Origin: Clostridia bacterium
GTDB taxonomy: Bacteria > Bacillota > Clostridia > Lachnospirales > Lachnospiraceae
Direction of reading: 5' to 3'
Assembly: GCA_910576325.1 (NCBI GenBank)
Contig: CAJTIM010000005.1
Span: 1-64,000 of the forward strand
Length of the DNA stretch: 64,000 nt
Under the pieces are notes generated by a model that saw only the letters and a program-made list of their open reading frames with translations, was not told the DNA's origin and made no database searches. Below are positions 53,175 through 63,239 of this stretch, piece by piece. Each line of letters opens with the position of its first letter. The stretch's first letter is position 1. A program made the position numbers and the translations under genes.

Positions 53175-55403
53175 GTGTCCCGTTATGCCAATATAATTGT
53201 GGATATTTCCATGGAAAAACTGGATAAAACCTTTCAATACCGGATTCCGGATAAGCTTAAGGAGGAACTGGCCGTGGGAACACAGGTGATAGTTCCCTTC
53301 GGCAGCCGTACCCTCACCGGCTATGTTCTGGAACTGACAGATATCTGTGAATTTGAGCCTTCCAAAATGAAGGAGATTCTGGCGGTTGCAGAAAAAGGAA
53401 TGCCCCTGGAGGGACAGCTGATTGCCCTGGCCAGATGGATGCGCCGGACTTACGGCGGAACCATGAACCAGGCTTTAAAGACCGTGCTTCCGGTTCGGAA
53501 GAAGGTTCAGGAAAAGACAAGAAAGCGTCTGGTACGAAGGATTTCTTTGGAGGATGCCCGGGAATATCTGGAGCTCTTTGAGCGTAAGCATCAGACGGCC
53601 CGGTTTCGGCTGCTGGCGGCCCTGATGGATACACCGGAGCTTGATTACCGCCTTGTATCGGAGCAGCTGCATCTTTCGGCGGCTACCGTAAAAAAGCTGG
53701 AGGAAATGGGGATTCTGCGGATAGAAACCGCTATGGTATTTCGAAATCCCGTGCGGCCTTCCGGGACGGAGTCTCATCCTTTTTGTCTGAACGTCTCCCA
53801 GCAGGCGGTTGTGGACAGTATTTGGAAGCGTGTACAGGCAGAGGATCTGCGGCCTTCCTTACTCTATGGCGTAACAGGAAGCGGAAAAACGGCCGTATAT
53901 CTGGAACTGATTGCCGGCGCCCTGGAACGGGGGAAGGAAGCCATTGTATTGATTCCGGAGATTGCCCTGACCTTTCAAACGGCCCTTCGATTTTATAAGC
54001 GTTTTGGTGATCTGGTATCCATTATGAATTCCAGGCTGTCTGCCGGAGAACGGTACGATCAGTTTGAAAGGGCAAGGCGGGGAGAGGTGCGGGTCATGAT
54101 AGGTCCGCGCTCCGCGCTCTTTACTCCGTTTCAGAAGCTGGGGATTATTGTTATAGATGAGGAGCATGAAGCCAGTTACAAAAGCGAGACGGCGCCGCGG
54201 TATCATGCAAGGGAAACGGCCGTCCGGAGAGCGCAGATGACGGGAGCTTTCGTGGTTATGGGCTCGGCGACGCCCTCCGTGGAGTCTTATGAAAAGGCGC
54301 TGAACGGCACATACTGTCTGTATAAGCTGGAACAGCGGATACATGGCCGTCCGCTGCCGGCTGTAGAGGTTGTGGATCTGCGCCGGGAGCTGAAAGAAGG
54401 CAATCGCTCTATCCTGAGTATTCGCCTGAAGGAGCTGATGGAGGATCGGCTGAATAAGGGACAGCAAATCATGCTGTTTCTCAATCGAAGAGGTTATGCG
54501 GGTTTTGTTTCTTGCAGAGCCTGCGGACATGTGTTAAAATGTCCACATTGTGATGTGTCTTTATCTCTTCATATGGGCGGGCGTATGGTCTGCCATTACT
54601 GCGGATATGAGGAGCAGGCGAACAGAGAGTGTCCCTCCTGCGGCTCTCCTTATATTGGGGCTTTTCGCGCGGGAACTCAGCAAGTGGCGGAAATTGTCGG
54701 AAGAGAATTTCCGGGAGCCGGGATATTGCGGATGGATATGGATACCACGAAAAATAAGGACGGCCATGAAAAGATTCTGGAAGCTTTTTCGGAGGGCCGG
54801 GCAGACATTTTGGTGGGAACCCAGATGATTGTAAAAGGGCACGACTTCCCGAATGTGACGCTGGTCGGAGTGCTGGCTGCGGATTTGTCGCTTTATACCG
54901 GAGATTACAGGGCATCCGAGCGGACCTTTCAGCTTCTTACTCAGGCGGCAGGCAGAGCCGGAAGAGGAAGAGAAGAGGGAATCGCGGTAGTACAAACCTA
55001 CACGCCGGACCATTATGGGATTGAGGCGGCCGCAGCCCAGGACTATGGGATGTTTTTTGAAAGGGAGCTGTCCTACCGGCAGTTGATGGAGTACCCGCCG
55101 GCCGCCCATCTGCTGGCAGTATACCTGACCCACACGGATAAGGACGGATTGGAAAGAGGAGCAGACAGGCTGAAGGAGCTGCTCTTAAAGCAGGCGGACG
55201 GCCGGAAGGTAAGCATCATCGGCCCTGCGGATGCTTATGTGGCAAAGATCAATGATATTTACCGGAAGGTAGTTTATCTTAAGAGCCGGGAGATGGAAGA
55301 GCTGCTTTTTATGAAGGAAGAGACGGAGCTTTTCTGCCGGGAGGATACCGTAATAGGACAATTAAATATACAATTTGACATGGATCCCATGAACGGTTTT
55401 TAG
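53175..55403 (+). CDS. priA: Primosomal replication restart helicase PriA
   Basis: 742 aa, GTG start after AGAGGTG. N-terminal DNA-binding domain (1-105; IPDKLKEELAVGTQVIVPFG), helicase Walker A YGVTGSGKTAVYLE, box DEEHEAS, zinc-binding Cys pairs (CRACGHVLKCPHCDVSLSLH, CHYCGYEE, CPSCGS) and C-terminal LLTQAAGRAGR. Restarts stalled replication forks. Confidence 0.96.
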   Translation: MSRYANIIVDISMEKLDKTFQYRIPDKLKEELAVGTQVIVPFGSRTLTGYVLELTDICEFEPSKMKEILAVAEKGMPLEGQLIALARWMRRTYGGTMNQALKTVLPVRKKVQEKTRKRLVRRISLEDAREYLELFERKHQTARFRLLAALMDTPELDYRLVSEQLHLSAATVKKLEEMGILRIETAMVFRNPVRPSGTESHPFCLNVSQQAVVDSIWKRVQAEDLRPSLLYGVTGSGKTAVYLELIAGALERGKEAIVLIPEIALTFQTALRFYKRFGDLVSIMNSRLSAGERYDQFERARRGEVRVMIGPRSALFTPFQKLGIIVIDEEHEASYKSETAPRYHARETAVRRAQMTGAFVVMGSATPSVESYEKALNGTYCLYKLEQRIHGRPLPAVEVVDLRRELKEGNRSILSIRLKELMEDRLNKGQQIMLFLNRRGYAGFVSCRACGHVLKCPHCDVSLSLHMGGRMVCHYCGYEEQANRECPSCGSPYIGAFRAGTQQVAEIVGREFPGAGILRMDMDTTKNKDGHEKILEAFSEGRADILVGTQMIVKGHDFPNVTLVGVLAADLSLYTGDYRASERTFQLLTQAAGRAGRGREEGIAVVQTYTPDHYGIEAAAAQDYGMFFERELSYRQLMEYPPAAHLLAVYLTHTDKDGLERGADRLKELLLKQADGRKVSIIGPADAYVAKINDIYRKVVYLKSREMEELLFMKEETELFCREDTVIGQLNIQFDMDPMNGF

Positions 55404-55493
55404 GAGAGGAATATCGCGGAACTGAAAACAGTAATATCCCTCATGGGTATGCGGTATAAGAGAGATTACGGAACTATAAATGGAGGAAAAAAG

Positions 55494-55973
55494 ATGGCAA
55501 TCAGAAAAATCAGGCAGTTGGGAGACGATATACTGCGGAAAAAATGCCGGGAGGTGCCGGAGATGACACCCAAGCTTCAGGAGCTTATCGAGGACATGTA
55601 TGATACCATGTACGAAGCGGAGGGCGTGGGTCTGGCGGCTTCCCAGGTGGGGATTCTCAAAAGGATCGTTGTGATTGATGTGGACGGAACTCCTTACACT
55701 ATGGTGAATCCGAAGATTCTGGAGATAAGCGACGATACCGAGACGGCAAGCGAGGGTTGCTTGAGTGTTCCGGGGAAGGCAGGCTCCGTGACGCGTCCTG
55801 CTTTTGTGCGGGCGGAAGCCTGGGACGAGAATATGGTGCACTATGAGGTGGAAGCAGAAGGATATCTGGCACGGGCCATCTGTCATGAGCTGGATCATCT
55901 GGAGGGAATTGTGTATGTGGATAAGGTAGAAGGCGAGCTCTACGATGTGCAAGAGGAAGATTACGAGGAGTAA
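55494..55973 (+). CDS. def: Peptide deformylase
   Basis: 159 aa from the ATG after GGAGG. Motifs GVGLAASQVG (44-53), EGCLSVPG (Cys89) and HELDHLEGIVY give the metal site. Removes N-formyl groups. fmt follows after 5 bp, the common pair. Confidence 0.96.
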   Translation: MAIRKIRQLGDDILRKKCREVPEMTPKLQELIEDMYDTMYEAEGVGLAASQVGILKRIVVIDVDGTPYTMVNPKILEISDDTETASEGCLSVPGKAGSVTRPAFVRAEAWDENMVHYEVEAEGYLARAICHELDHLEGIVYVDKVEGELYDVQEEDYEE

Positions 55974-55978
55974 GACGT

Positions 55979-56911
55979 ATGAAAATTATTTTTATGGGAA
56001 CGCCCGATTTTGCTGTTGGAACCCTGCAGGCGCTCCTTAAGGCGGGACATGAGATTACGCTGGTGGTTTCGCAGCCCGATAAGCCGAAGGGCAGGGGTCA
56101 TGAGCTGATTCCGACACCGGTCAAGGCTCTGGCCCGGTTACAGAATCTGAAGATTTATCAGCCGGCCAGGATTCGGGATGAGGAGGCTGTGGAGACACTT
56201 CGCAGCACTGAGGCGGATGTAATTGTAGTAGCTGCCTTTGGCCAATTGATTCCCGGAGAAATCCTGAAGATGAAGAAATATGGCTGTATCAATGTTCACG
56301 GCTCTCTCCTGCCCAAATACAGGGGAGCGGCCCCGGTTCAGTGGGCGGTGATAGACGGCGAGAAGGAAAGCGGCGTCACCATTATGCAGATGAATGAGGG
56401 GCTGGATACGGGTGATATGCTTTTAAAAGCTGCCGTTCCTCTGGATAAAAAGGAGACAGGGGGAAGTCTTTTTGACAAGCTGAGTGCACTGGGAGCCTCC
56501 CTCTGTGTGGAAGCTTTGGAAAAGCTTGAGCGCGGAGAGCTGATCCCGGAAAAACAGGGGGAATCACCCACCGCCTATGCAAAAATGCTATCCAGGGAGA
56601 TGGGAGTGATTGACTGGTCCCGCCCGGCTGCGGAGCTGGAGCGGCTGATTCGGGGCTTAAATCCCTGGCCCAGCGCTTATACGGAGCTTTCCGGAAAGAC
56701 ACTGAAAATCTGGGATGCGGATGTATGTGAGGAGGAGCAGGCGGGAACTGCCTGCGGGGAGATTGTGAGAGTTTCAAAGGATGCCGTCTATGTGGCCTGC
56801 GGACAGGGGCTTTTGCGGATTAATGAGCTGCAGCTGCAGGGAAAGAAACGTATGGACACGGCAGCCTTCCTCCGGGGATACCGCCTGGAGAGGGGAGCCC
56901 TGCTTGGCTAG
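55979..56911 (+). CDS. fmt: Methionyl-tRNA formyltransferase
   Basis: 310 aa. IIFMGTPDFAVGTLQALL, INVHGSLLPKYRGAAPVQWA, GLDTGDML and a C-terminal OB-like tRNA-binding domain (GLNPWPSAYTEL). Formylates initiator Met-tRNA. Confidence 0.97.
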   Translation: MKIIFMGTPDFAVGTLQALLKAGHEITLVVSQPDKPKGRGHELIPTPVKALARLQNLKIYQPARIRDEEAVETLRSTEADVIVVAAFGQLIPGEILKMKKYGCINVHGSLLPKYRGAAPVQWAVIDGEKESGVTIMQMNEGLDTGDMLLKAAVPLDKKETGGSLFDKLSALGASLCVEALEKLERGELIPEKQGESPTAYAKMLSREMGVIDWSRPAAELERLIRGLNPWPSAYTELSGKTLKIWDADVCEEEQAGTACGEIVRVSKDAVYVACGQGLLRINELQLQGKKRMDTAAFLRGYRLERGALLG

Positions 56912-56968
56912 AGAGGGATACCGCCATGCACAAAAATTATGTGCGGATCTAAGGAAAGGAGATAAAAA

Positions 56969-57676
56969 ATGCCTTATTATGGATATGGATACTATTTTGA
57001 CCCAACCTATATACTGGTTATCATCGGAATGGTGATTTCACTGATTGCATCGGCAAAGGTAAAAGGGACCTATGCGAAGTACAGCAGAGTGCGCAGCCGT
57101 TCCGGCTTAACGGGCGCGGAGGCGGCGGAGCGGATTTTAAGGTCCGCAGGGCTTTATGAGGTGCGGATTGAGCATATAGCGGGCAGCTTGACGGATCACT
57201 ACGATCCCAGATCAAAGGTGCTGCGCTTGTCAGACTCCGTATACGGTTCCGCGTCCGTAGCGGCCATCGGCGTGGCGGCTCACGAGTGCGGCCATGCCAT
57301 TCAGGATGATCGTTCCTATGCACCCTTACGCATCCGCAACTCTCTGGTTCCCATTGCAAATATCGGTACACAGGCGGCATGGCCGATTATTCTTGTGGGT
57401 CTTGTTTTTGCAAGCTCCAATTTTTTGGTAAATCTGGGAATTCTGCTCTTTTCTTTGGGAGTGCTCTTTCAGCTTGTTACTTTGCCGGTAGAGTTTGACG
57501 CTTCCGGACGGGCGATCCGTATTCTGAGTGATTCCGGTATCCTGTATGAAGAAGAGATAAAGCAGACCCGGAAGGTCTTGGGAGCGGCAGCCATGACCTA
57601 TGTGGCAGCGGCTGCTGCCTCCATACTTTCCCTTCTCCGGCTGCTGATTTTATTTGGAGGAAGGAACCGTGACTGA
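56969..57676 (+). CDS. YugP-family membrane zinc peptidase
   Basis: 235 aa. N-terminal membrane segment, zinc motif His105-Glu-x-x-His109 (AAHECGHAIQDD), then two to three further helices. Family Zn_peptidase_2; substrate unknown. Ends 8 bp inside rsmB. Confidence 0.9.
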   Translation: MPYYGYGYYFDPTYILVIIGMVISLIASAKVKGTYAKYSRVRSRSGLTGAEAAERILRSAGLYEVRIEHIAGSLTDHYDPRSKVLRLSDSVYGSASVAAIGVAAHECGHAIQDDRSYAPLRIRNSLVPIANIGTQAAWPIILVGLVFASSNFLVNLGILLFSLGVLFQLVTLPVEFDASGRAIRILSDSGILYEEEIKQTRKVLGAAAMTYVAAAAASILSLLRLLILFGGRNRD

Positions 57677-59018
57677 GGGGCCCAACAGCCGGGAGCTGGC
57701 TCTCGGTATTTTGATGGAAGTAACCGGGCAGGAGGAATACAGCCATATTGCCCTTCGCAATGTGTTGGAAAAGTACCGGTATCTGAGCAAGCAGGAGCGG
57801 GCTTTTCTGACCCGTCTTACGGAGGGAACACTGGAATGGATGCTCCACCTGGACTATATCATCAATCAGTTTTCCAATGTAAAGGTGAATAAAATGAAGC
57901 CGGTAATCCGGAACATCCTGCGGATGTCCGTGTATCAGCTGAAGTTTATGAACAGCGTGCCGGCCTCGGCCGTCTGCAACGAAGCGGTGAAGCTGGCGGT
58001 AAAAAAGGGCTTCCGGGGGCTTAAGGGCTTTGTCAACGGCGTTCTGCGCAATATAGCAAGACAGCTTTCGGAGGTTGTTTATCCGGATAAGAGGGAAGCT
58101 GTTCCATATCTGTCCGTAATGTATTCCATGCCGGAATGGATTGTGGAGGACTGGCTGAAGACCTACGGAAGGGATATGACGGAACGGATACTTCAGGCGT
58201 TTTTGGAAAAAGAGCCTTTATCCATTCGGCCGAACCTGGAGCGGATTGCACCGGACCGGCTTAAGGAAGCCCTGGAACAGCAGGGAATTACGGTGACACA
58301 GGCGGCCTGGCCGGATTATGCGCTGCGGATAGAAAATTATAATTACCTGGGCGCAATTCCGGAATTTTCCCAGGGACTTTTCCAGGTTCAGGATATAAGC
58401 TCCATGCTTGCCGTAGAGCTGGCGGAACCGAAGGAAGGAAGCCTGTGTATTGACGTATGTGCGGCTCCGGGCGGAAAGAGTCTCCATCTGGCGGAAAAGC
58501 TGCATGGTACAGGCATCGTGGAGGCAAGAGATCTTACCGATTATAAGGTGGCATTGATTGAGGAAAACAGAATACGCGCAGGAGCAAAAAATATACGGGC
58601 TTTTCCATGGGATGCCTGTATCTGCCATGAGGCATCGAAAGGGGCGGCAGACCTGGTTCTGGCGGATCTTCCCTGCTCGGGCCTTGGCGTCCTGGGAAAA
58701 AAGACGGATTTGAAATACCGGATGAGCAGGGAGCAGCAAAAGGAGCTGGCCGTTTTGCAGCGGCGGATTCTTGAGGTGGTGCAGTCCTATGTAAAGCCCG
58801 GAGGAATTTTGATATACAGTACCTGTACCATCCATAAAGGAGAAAATGAGGAAAATGCGGAATGGTTTTTACGGCATTTTCCTTTTGAGGCCGTTTCTCT
58901 GGATTCCGGCATGCCGGCCGGACTGAATATAGAGACAGCCGGCAGGGGCTATATCCAGCTTTTGCCGGGGATTCATGGGAGCGACGGATTTTTTATTGCA
59001 AAATTCAGAAGGATATGA
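57669..59018 (+). CDS. rsmB: 16S rRNA (cytosine 967-C5) methyltransferase
   Basis: 449 aa, GTG start after GGAGGAAGG. N-terminal NusB-like RNA-binding domain (1-145; NSRELALGILMEV), C-terminal SAM domain with DVCAAPGGKSLHLAE, DLPCSGLGVLG (catalytic Cys) and YSTCTIHKGENEEN. Confidence 0.95.
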   Translation: MTEGPNSRELALGILMEVTGQEEYSHIALRNVLEKYRYLSKQERAFLTRLTEGTLEWMLHLDYIINQFSNVKVNKMKPVIRNILRMSVYQLKFMNSVPASAVCNEAVKLAVKKGFRGLKGFVNGVLRNIARQLSEVVYPDKREAVPYLSVMYSMPEWIVEDWLKTYGRDMTERILQAFLEKEPLSIRPNLERIAPDRLKEALEQQGITVTQAAWPDYALRIENYNYLGAIPEFSQGLFQVQDISSMLAVELAEPKEGSLCIDVCAAPGGKSLHLAEKLHGTGIVEARDLTDYKVALIEENRIRAGAKNIRAFPWDACICHEASKGAADLVLADLPCSGLGVLGKKTDLKYRMSREQQKELAVLQRRILEVVQSYVKPGGILIYSTCTIHKGENEENAEWFLRHFPFEAVSLDSGMPAGLNIETAGRGYIQLLPGIHGSDGFFIAKFRRI

Positions 59019-59025
59019 ACATCAA

Positions 59026-60084
59026 ATGGAACAGATTGACTTAAAGTCCCTGACTTTGGAAGAGCTTCAAGAGGAGCTTGTCAGGAGGGGAGAAAAGGCA
59101 TTTCGGGCAGAACAGCTGTATCAGTGGATGCATGAAAAGCTGGCGGAAGATTTTTCTGAAATGACAAATCTGCCGAAAGCTTTTCGGGAATGGCTGGAAA
59201 CGGAATATGAATACGTCACTTTGGAGATCGTAGAAGTACGGAGATCAAAATTGGACGGCACATGTAAATATCTCTTTCGTCTGCCGGACGGACATGTGAT
59301 TGAGAGTGTGCTCATGCGGTATCATCACGGAAATTCCGTATGTATCTCCTCGCAGGTGGGCTGCCGTATGGGCTGCCGCTTCTGCGCGTCCGCTATCGGG
59401 GGCCTGGAACGGAATCTGCGGCCTTCGGAGATGCTGGAGCAGATTTACCGGATTCAAACGGATTCCGGGGAGCGTGTTTCCAATGTGGTGGTGATGGGAA
59501 CAGGAGAGCCTCTGGATAATTATGACAATCTGGTGCGTTTTATCAGGCTTTTGACCCATGAAAAGGGGCTGAACATCAGTCAGAGAAATGTAACCGTATC
59601 AACCTGCGGTATTGTGCCGGGGATTGAGAGGCTCTCGGAGGAGAACTTGGCCATTACATTGGCCCTGTCACTCCATGCGGTGACCCAGGAAAAACGCCGG
59701 GAGCTGATGCCCATTGCCAATCGTTACGGGCTTGAAGAGGTCTTAAGGGCCTGCGGTGATTATTTCCGTAAAACAGGGAGGCGTCTCACGCTGGAATACA
59801 GTCTGGTGGCAGGCGCCAATGACAGTACTGAGGATGCAAGGGAACTGGCAAAGTTGGCAGGACTGCTTCACGCCCATGTAAATCTGATCCCGGTGAATCC
59901 GGTAACGGAGCGGGATTTTGTACGGCCAAGGGAAAAAATTATAGACAATTTCAAAAAAAATCTTGAAAATTGCGGGATTAATGCTACACTTAGGAGAGAG
60001 ATGGGCCGCGATATAGACGGCGCCTGCGGCCAGCTGCGCAGAAAATATATGAAAAGATCCGGGAAAGGAGGAGACGAATGCTAA
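59026..60084 (+). CDS. rlmN: Dual-specificity 23S/tRNA A2 methyltransferase RlmN
   Basis: 352 aa; start at the ATG 7 bp after rsmB. Radical SAM cluster CRMGCRFC (Cys113, Cys117, Cys120), GTGEPLDN, SLHAVTQEKR, and methyl-carrier Cys near 334 (GACGQLRR). Cfr would differ in the N-terminal region; the housekeeping context favours RlmN. Confidence 0.95.
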   Translation: MEQIDLKSLTLEELQEELVRRGEKAFRAEQLYQWMHEKLAEDFSEMTNLPKAFREWLETEYEYVTLEIVEVRRSKLDGTCKYLFRLPDGHVIESVLMRYHHGNSVCISSQVGCRMGCRFCASAIGGLERNLRPSEMLEQIYRIQTDSGERVSNVVVMGTGEPLDNYDNLVRFIRLLTHEKGLNISQRNVTVSTCGIVPGIERLSEENLAITLALSLHAVTQEKRRELMPIANRYGLEEVLRACGDYFRKTGRRLTLEYSLVAGANDSTEDARELAKLAGLLHAHVNLIPVNPVTERDFVRPREKIIDNFKKNLENCGINATLRREMGRDIDGACGQLRRKYMKRSGKGGDEC

Positions 60085-60815
60085 GGGCATATGGAATGAA
60101 GGATGTGGGCCGTTATCGGAGCATCAATCAGGATTATATTTACATTTCAGAAAAACCGGTCGGTAATTTACCCAATCTTTTCCTTGTGGCGGATGGAATG
60201 GGCGGTCATAAAGCAGGCGATCTGGCCTCCGAGTATACAGTTTCCCGTATTCGGGAGGCAGTCGAAAAAAGTATGCGGAATATTCCCCTACAGATTTTGA
60301 AAAGTGCATTTCAGTATGCCAATCAGAGGCTGATTGAGAAGGCGCGGGAATCGAGTGCCTATACGGGGATGGGGACGACGCTGGTTGCGGCTACGGTTGT
60401 GGGGAATACGGCTTACATTGCCAATGTGGGAGACAGCCGGCTTTATAAAATCGGACAAAGCATCGAACAGATAACGACGGACCATTCCCTGGTGGAGGAG
60501 ATGGTACGTATAGGAGAGATTTCAAAAGAGGAAGCAAGAAATCATCCTGAAAAGAATATTATTACCAGAGCCATCGGGGTGTCCGGGGAGGTGGAACCGG
60601 ACTACTTCAATACGAGCCTGGAACCGGGCGAATGTATGCTTCTGTGCTCGGACGGACTGAGTAATATGATAGAAGATTCTCAGATCCTGGAGATTGTAAG
60701 CAGAAGGCAGGACCTTCGCTTATGTGCACAGGAGCTGGTGGATACGGCTAACAGGAACGGCGGAAGAGATAATATTGCGGTAGTGTTGGTAGAACAGGAT
60801 GAGGTGATAAGATGA
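60078..60815 (+). CDS. PP2C-type Ser/Thr phosphatase (Stp/PrpC)
   Basis: 245 aa. Metal motifs: GRYRSINQDYI, FLVADGMGGHKAGDLAS, VGDSRLY, LLCSDGLSNM and GRDNIAVVLV. Reverses phosphorylation by the kinase in the next gene; overlaps it by 4 bp. Confidence 0.95.
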   Translation: MLRAYGMKDVGRYRSINQDYIYISEKPVGNLPNLFLVADGMGGHKAGDLASEYTVSRIREAVEKSMRNIPLQILKSAFQYANQRLIEKARESSAYTGMGTTLVAATVVGNTAYIANVGDSRLYKIGQSIEQITTDHSLVEEMVRIGEISKEEARNHPEKNIITRAIGVSGEVEPDYFNTSLEPGECMLLCSDGLSNMIEDSQILEIVSRRQDLRLCAQELVDTANRNGGRDNIAVVLVEQDEVIR

Positions 60816-63226
60816 TTAGACTGGGTATGTTTTTAGGAGATCGCTATGAGATTCTGGAGAAAATCGGATCCGGCGGCATGGCGGATGTTTTTAAGGGCAA
60901 AGACCATAAATTGAACCGCTTTATTGCGGTAAAGGTTTTGAAGGATGAGTTTGTGGAGGACAAGAATTTTGTCCGCAAATTCAAAGAGGAGGCCCAGGCC
61001 GCCGCAGGGCTGGCACATCCCAATATTGTGAATGTCTATGATGTAGGGGATGAACAGAACATCAACTACATTGTGATGGAGCTGGTAGAGGGAATCACTT
61101 TAAAATCCTATATTGAAAGAAAGGGCAGGCTGACGGTTAAAGAGGCTACCAGTATTGCCATTCAGGTGGGAGCAGGGCTGGAGATTGCACATAACAACCA
61201 GATCGTACATCGGGACATTAAGCCTCAGAATATTATCATCTCCCGGGAGGGCAAGGTGAAGGTGACGGATTTCGGAATCGCAAAGTCCGTGTCCTCCAAT
61301 ACCAATACCTCCGATGCCATGGGCTCCGTTCATTATACGTCTCCGGAGCAGGCAAGAGGCGGTTACAGCGATGCAAAGAGTGATATTTATTCCCTGGGCA
61401 TTGTGATGTATGAAATGGTTACGGGACGAGTGCCTTTTGACGGAGAAACCACGGTGGTGGTGGCGGTGAAGCATCTGCAGGAGGATATTGTGTCTCCGCG
61501 GGTATATGCCTCCGATATTCCGGTGAGTTTGGAGCACATTATTTTAAAATGTACGGAGAAGAGCCCGGATCGCCGTTATGCCAATGTATCCGATCTGACG
61601 GCGGATTTAAAGCAGTCCCTTGTTACGCCAGATGTGAATTTTGTGAAGGAGATTCTGCCTGACGGTGCAAAGACAGTCGCCATTTCCCGGGATGAGGTGT
61701 CAAGAATTAAGAAAGAGACCGGGCGGGTTTCTTCGGATTCTTACCCGGAGGATTTTGGGGAAGATGACGAGGGCTTTTTCGACGACGATTATGACGATGA
61801 ATACGACGATGATGAGTACGATGACGAGGATTATGACGGTTATGATGAGGAAGACGAGGAAGATGAGGAGGATGACGGCGGCATCTTAGATCCGAAGCTG
61901 GAAAAGATTATGACCATAGGCGGCATTGTGGCTGCGGTAATTATTGTTATTATTATCATCTTCATTATAGCGAAGATCTTTGGCTTTGGTAAGGGAAAGA
62001 AGCCGAAGGATAACAATGAGCCTCAGATTGAGGATGTGCTGGACGGCGAGGAGGATGAGGACGAGGAAGTAGAGGTTCCGGATCTTCGCGGCAAGAGCTA
62101 TTCCGAGGCAAAAGAGGTACTGAACGGCCTGAATTTGGGGATTCAGCTGGGTGAGACAAGGGCCTCCACGGAGTATGAGCCGGGACAGATTATCGGCCAG
62201 AGCATAGAGGCGGGCACAAAGATAGAGCCTAACAGCACCATTGTTGTGGATATCTGCGGAGACGGTGAGGAGGTTACGATTCCGGATGTAGAGGGCTATA
62301 CCCGGGAGCGGGCTGTGAAGGCTCTGGAGGATTTGGGCTTTACCGTGGATTTGACCGAAGCTTTTGACGACAAGATTGCGGAAGGAACGGTTATTTCCAT
62401 CACACCGAAGGCAGGAGGAAAGACTAGCAAGGGCAGCGTAATCCGCATGATTGTGAGCAAGGGGCCGAAGGAAGACGAGGAAGAGGCAACGGTGCCTTCC
62501 ATTCTGGGACTTACGGAGGCGGAAGCCAAGAATGCCCTGACAAATGCGGGGTTGAAGTCCGGCACGGCGCGTTCGGCCTTCAGCGATACCGTGGAGGAGG
62601 GACGTATTATTTCCCAGAGCATTGAGAAGGGGAAAAAGGTTCCCAAGGATACGGCCGTGAGTTATGAGGTGAGCAAGGGGAAGGAGATAAAAGAGGTTTA
62701 TATTGGCAATGCGGAAAAGAATGGCAGCAGTGAAAGCGCTGTTACAAGCTATCTGACCGAGAAGGGGTTAAAAGTATCACGTTCGGAACAGTATCATGAT
62801 ACCGTTGCCAAGGGAAATGTAATCACCTATTCGCCGGGGAACGGAAGCACGGTAAAGGTCGGAAGCACGGTGAATATTGTTGTCAGCCTTGGGCCGAAGC
62901 CAGTGGAAACAGTTAGTGTTCCAAATCTTTCCGGAATGACAGCGGATCAAGCGAAGAGTGCGATAATTGGTGCAGGGTTGGCTTGGGGCGGCTCAGCTAA
63001 TGGAGATATTGCACCGGACTATAAAAAGAATGGTGTGGTTTATTGGCAAAGTCATTCAGGAAGCCAGAATAAAGGAACTTCAGTTTCTGTTAAAGTATAT
63101 GCGGCGGTTCCGACTTGTTCGGATGGAAGCCATCAGCCACCTGACGGAGCAAAAGAGGGAGATACGGTAAAATGTACAAGATGCGGTACTGAATTTCAAA
63201 TCCCCTCTGTAACACCAAGTCCTTAA
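60812..63226 (+). CDS. PASTA-domain Ser/Thr protein kinase (PrkC/StkP type)
   Basis: 804 aa. Kinase domain 1-275 with Lys41 (AVKVL), HRDIKPQN (133-140) and DFGIAKS (153-159). Residues 310-356 are an unusually acidic linker with long Asp/Glu/Tyr runs. Membrane helix about 367-390. Outside are five PASTA repeats (starting about 420, 488, 557, 627, 702), the fourth divergent. The last 35 residues carry Cys/His (CSDGSHQPP and VKCTRCGTEF), like a small zinc ribbon. Senses wall fragments and tunes growth and wall synthesis. The end of the gene is AT-richer than its body. Confidence 0.94.
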   Translation: MIRLGMFLGDRYEILEKIGSGGMADVFKGKDHKLNRFIAVKVLKDEFVEDKNFVRKFKEEAQAAAGLAHPNIVNVYDVGDEQNINYIVMELVEGITLKSYIERKGRLTVKEATSIAIQVGAGLEIAHNNQIVHRDIKPQNIIISREGKVKVTDFGIAKSVSSNTNTSDAMGSVHYTSPEQARGGYSDAKSDIYSLGIVMYEMVTGRVPFDGETTVVVAVKHLQEDIVSPRVYASDIPVSLEHIILKCTEKSPDRRYANVSDLTADLKQSLVTPDVNFVKEILPDGAKTVAISRDEVSRIKKETGRVSSDSYPEDFGEDDEGFFDDDYDDEYDDDEYDDEDYDGYDEEDEEDEEDDGGILDPKLEKIMTIGGIVAAVIIVIIIIFIIAKIFGFGKGKKPKDNNEPQIEDVLDGEEDEDEEVEVPDLRGKSYSEAKEVLNGLNLGIQLGETRASTEYEPGQIIGQSIEAGTKIEPNSTIVVDICGDGEEVTIPDVEGYTRERAVKALEDLGFTVDLTEAFDDKIAEGTVISITPKAGGKTSKGSVIRMIVSKGPKEDEEEATVPSILGLTEAEAKNALTNAGLKSGTARSAFSDTVEEGRIISQSIEKGKKVPKDTAVSYEVSKGKEIKEVYIGNAEKNGSSESAVTSYLTEKGLKVSRSEQYHDTVAKGNVITYSPGNGSTVKVGSTVNIVVSLGPKPVETVSVPNLSGMTADQAKSAIIGAGLAWGGSANGDIAPDYKKNGVVYWQSHSGSQNKGTSVSVKVYAAVPTCSDGSHQPPDGAKEGDTVKCTRCGTEFQIPSVTPSP

Positions 63227-63239
63227 ACGTAAACAGCCC

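Noticed and set aside
59026..60084. Cfr-type resistance methyltransferase
   Set aside because: Length, N-terminal region and position between rsmB and the phosphatase gene fit housekeeping RlmN.
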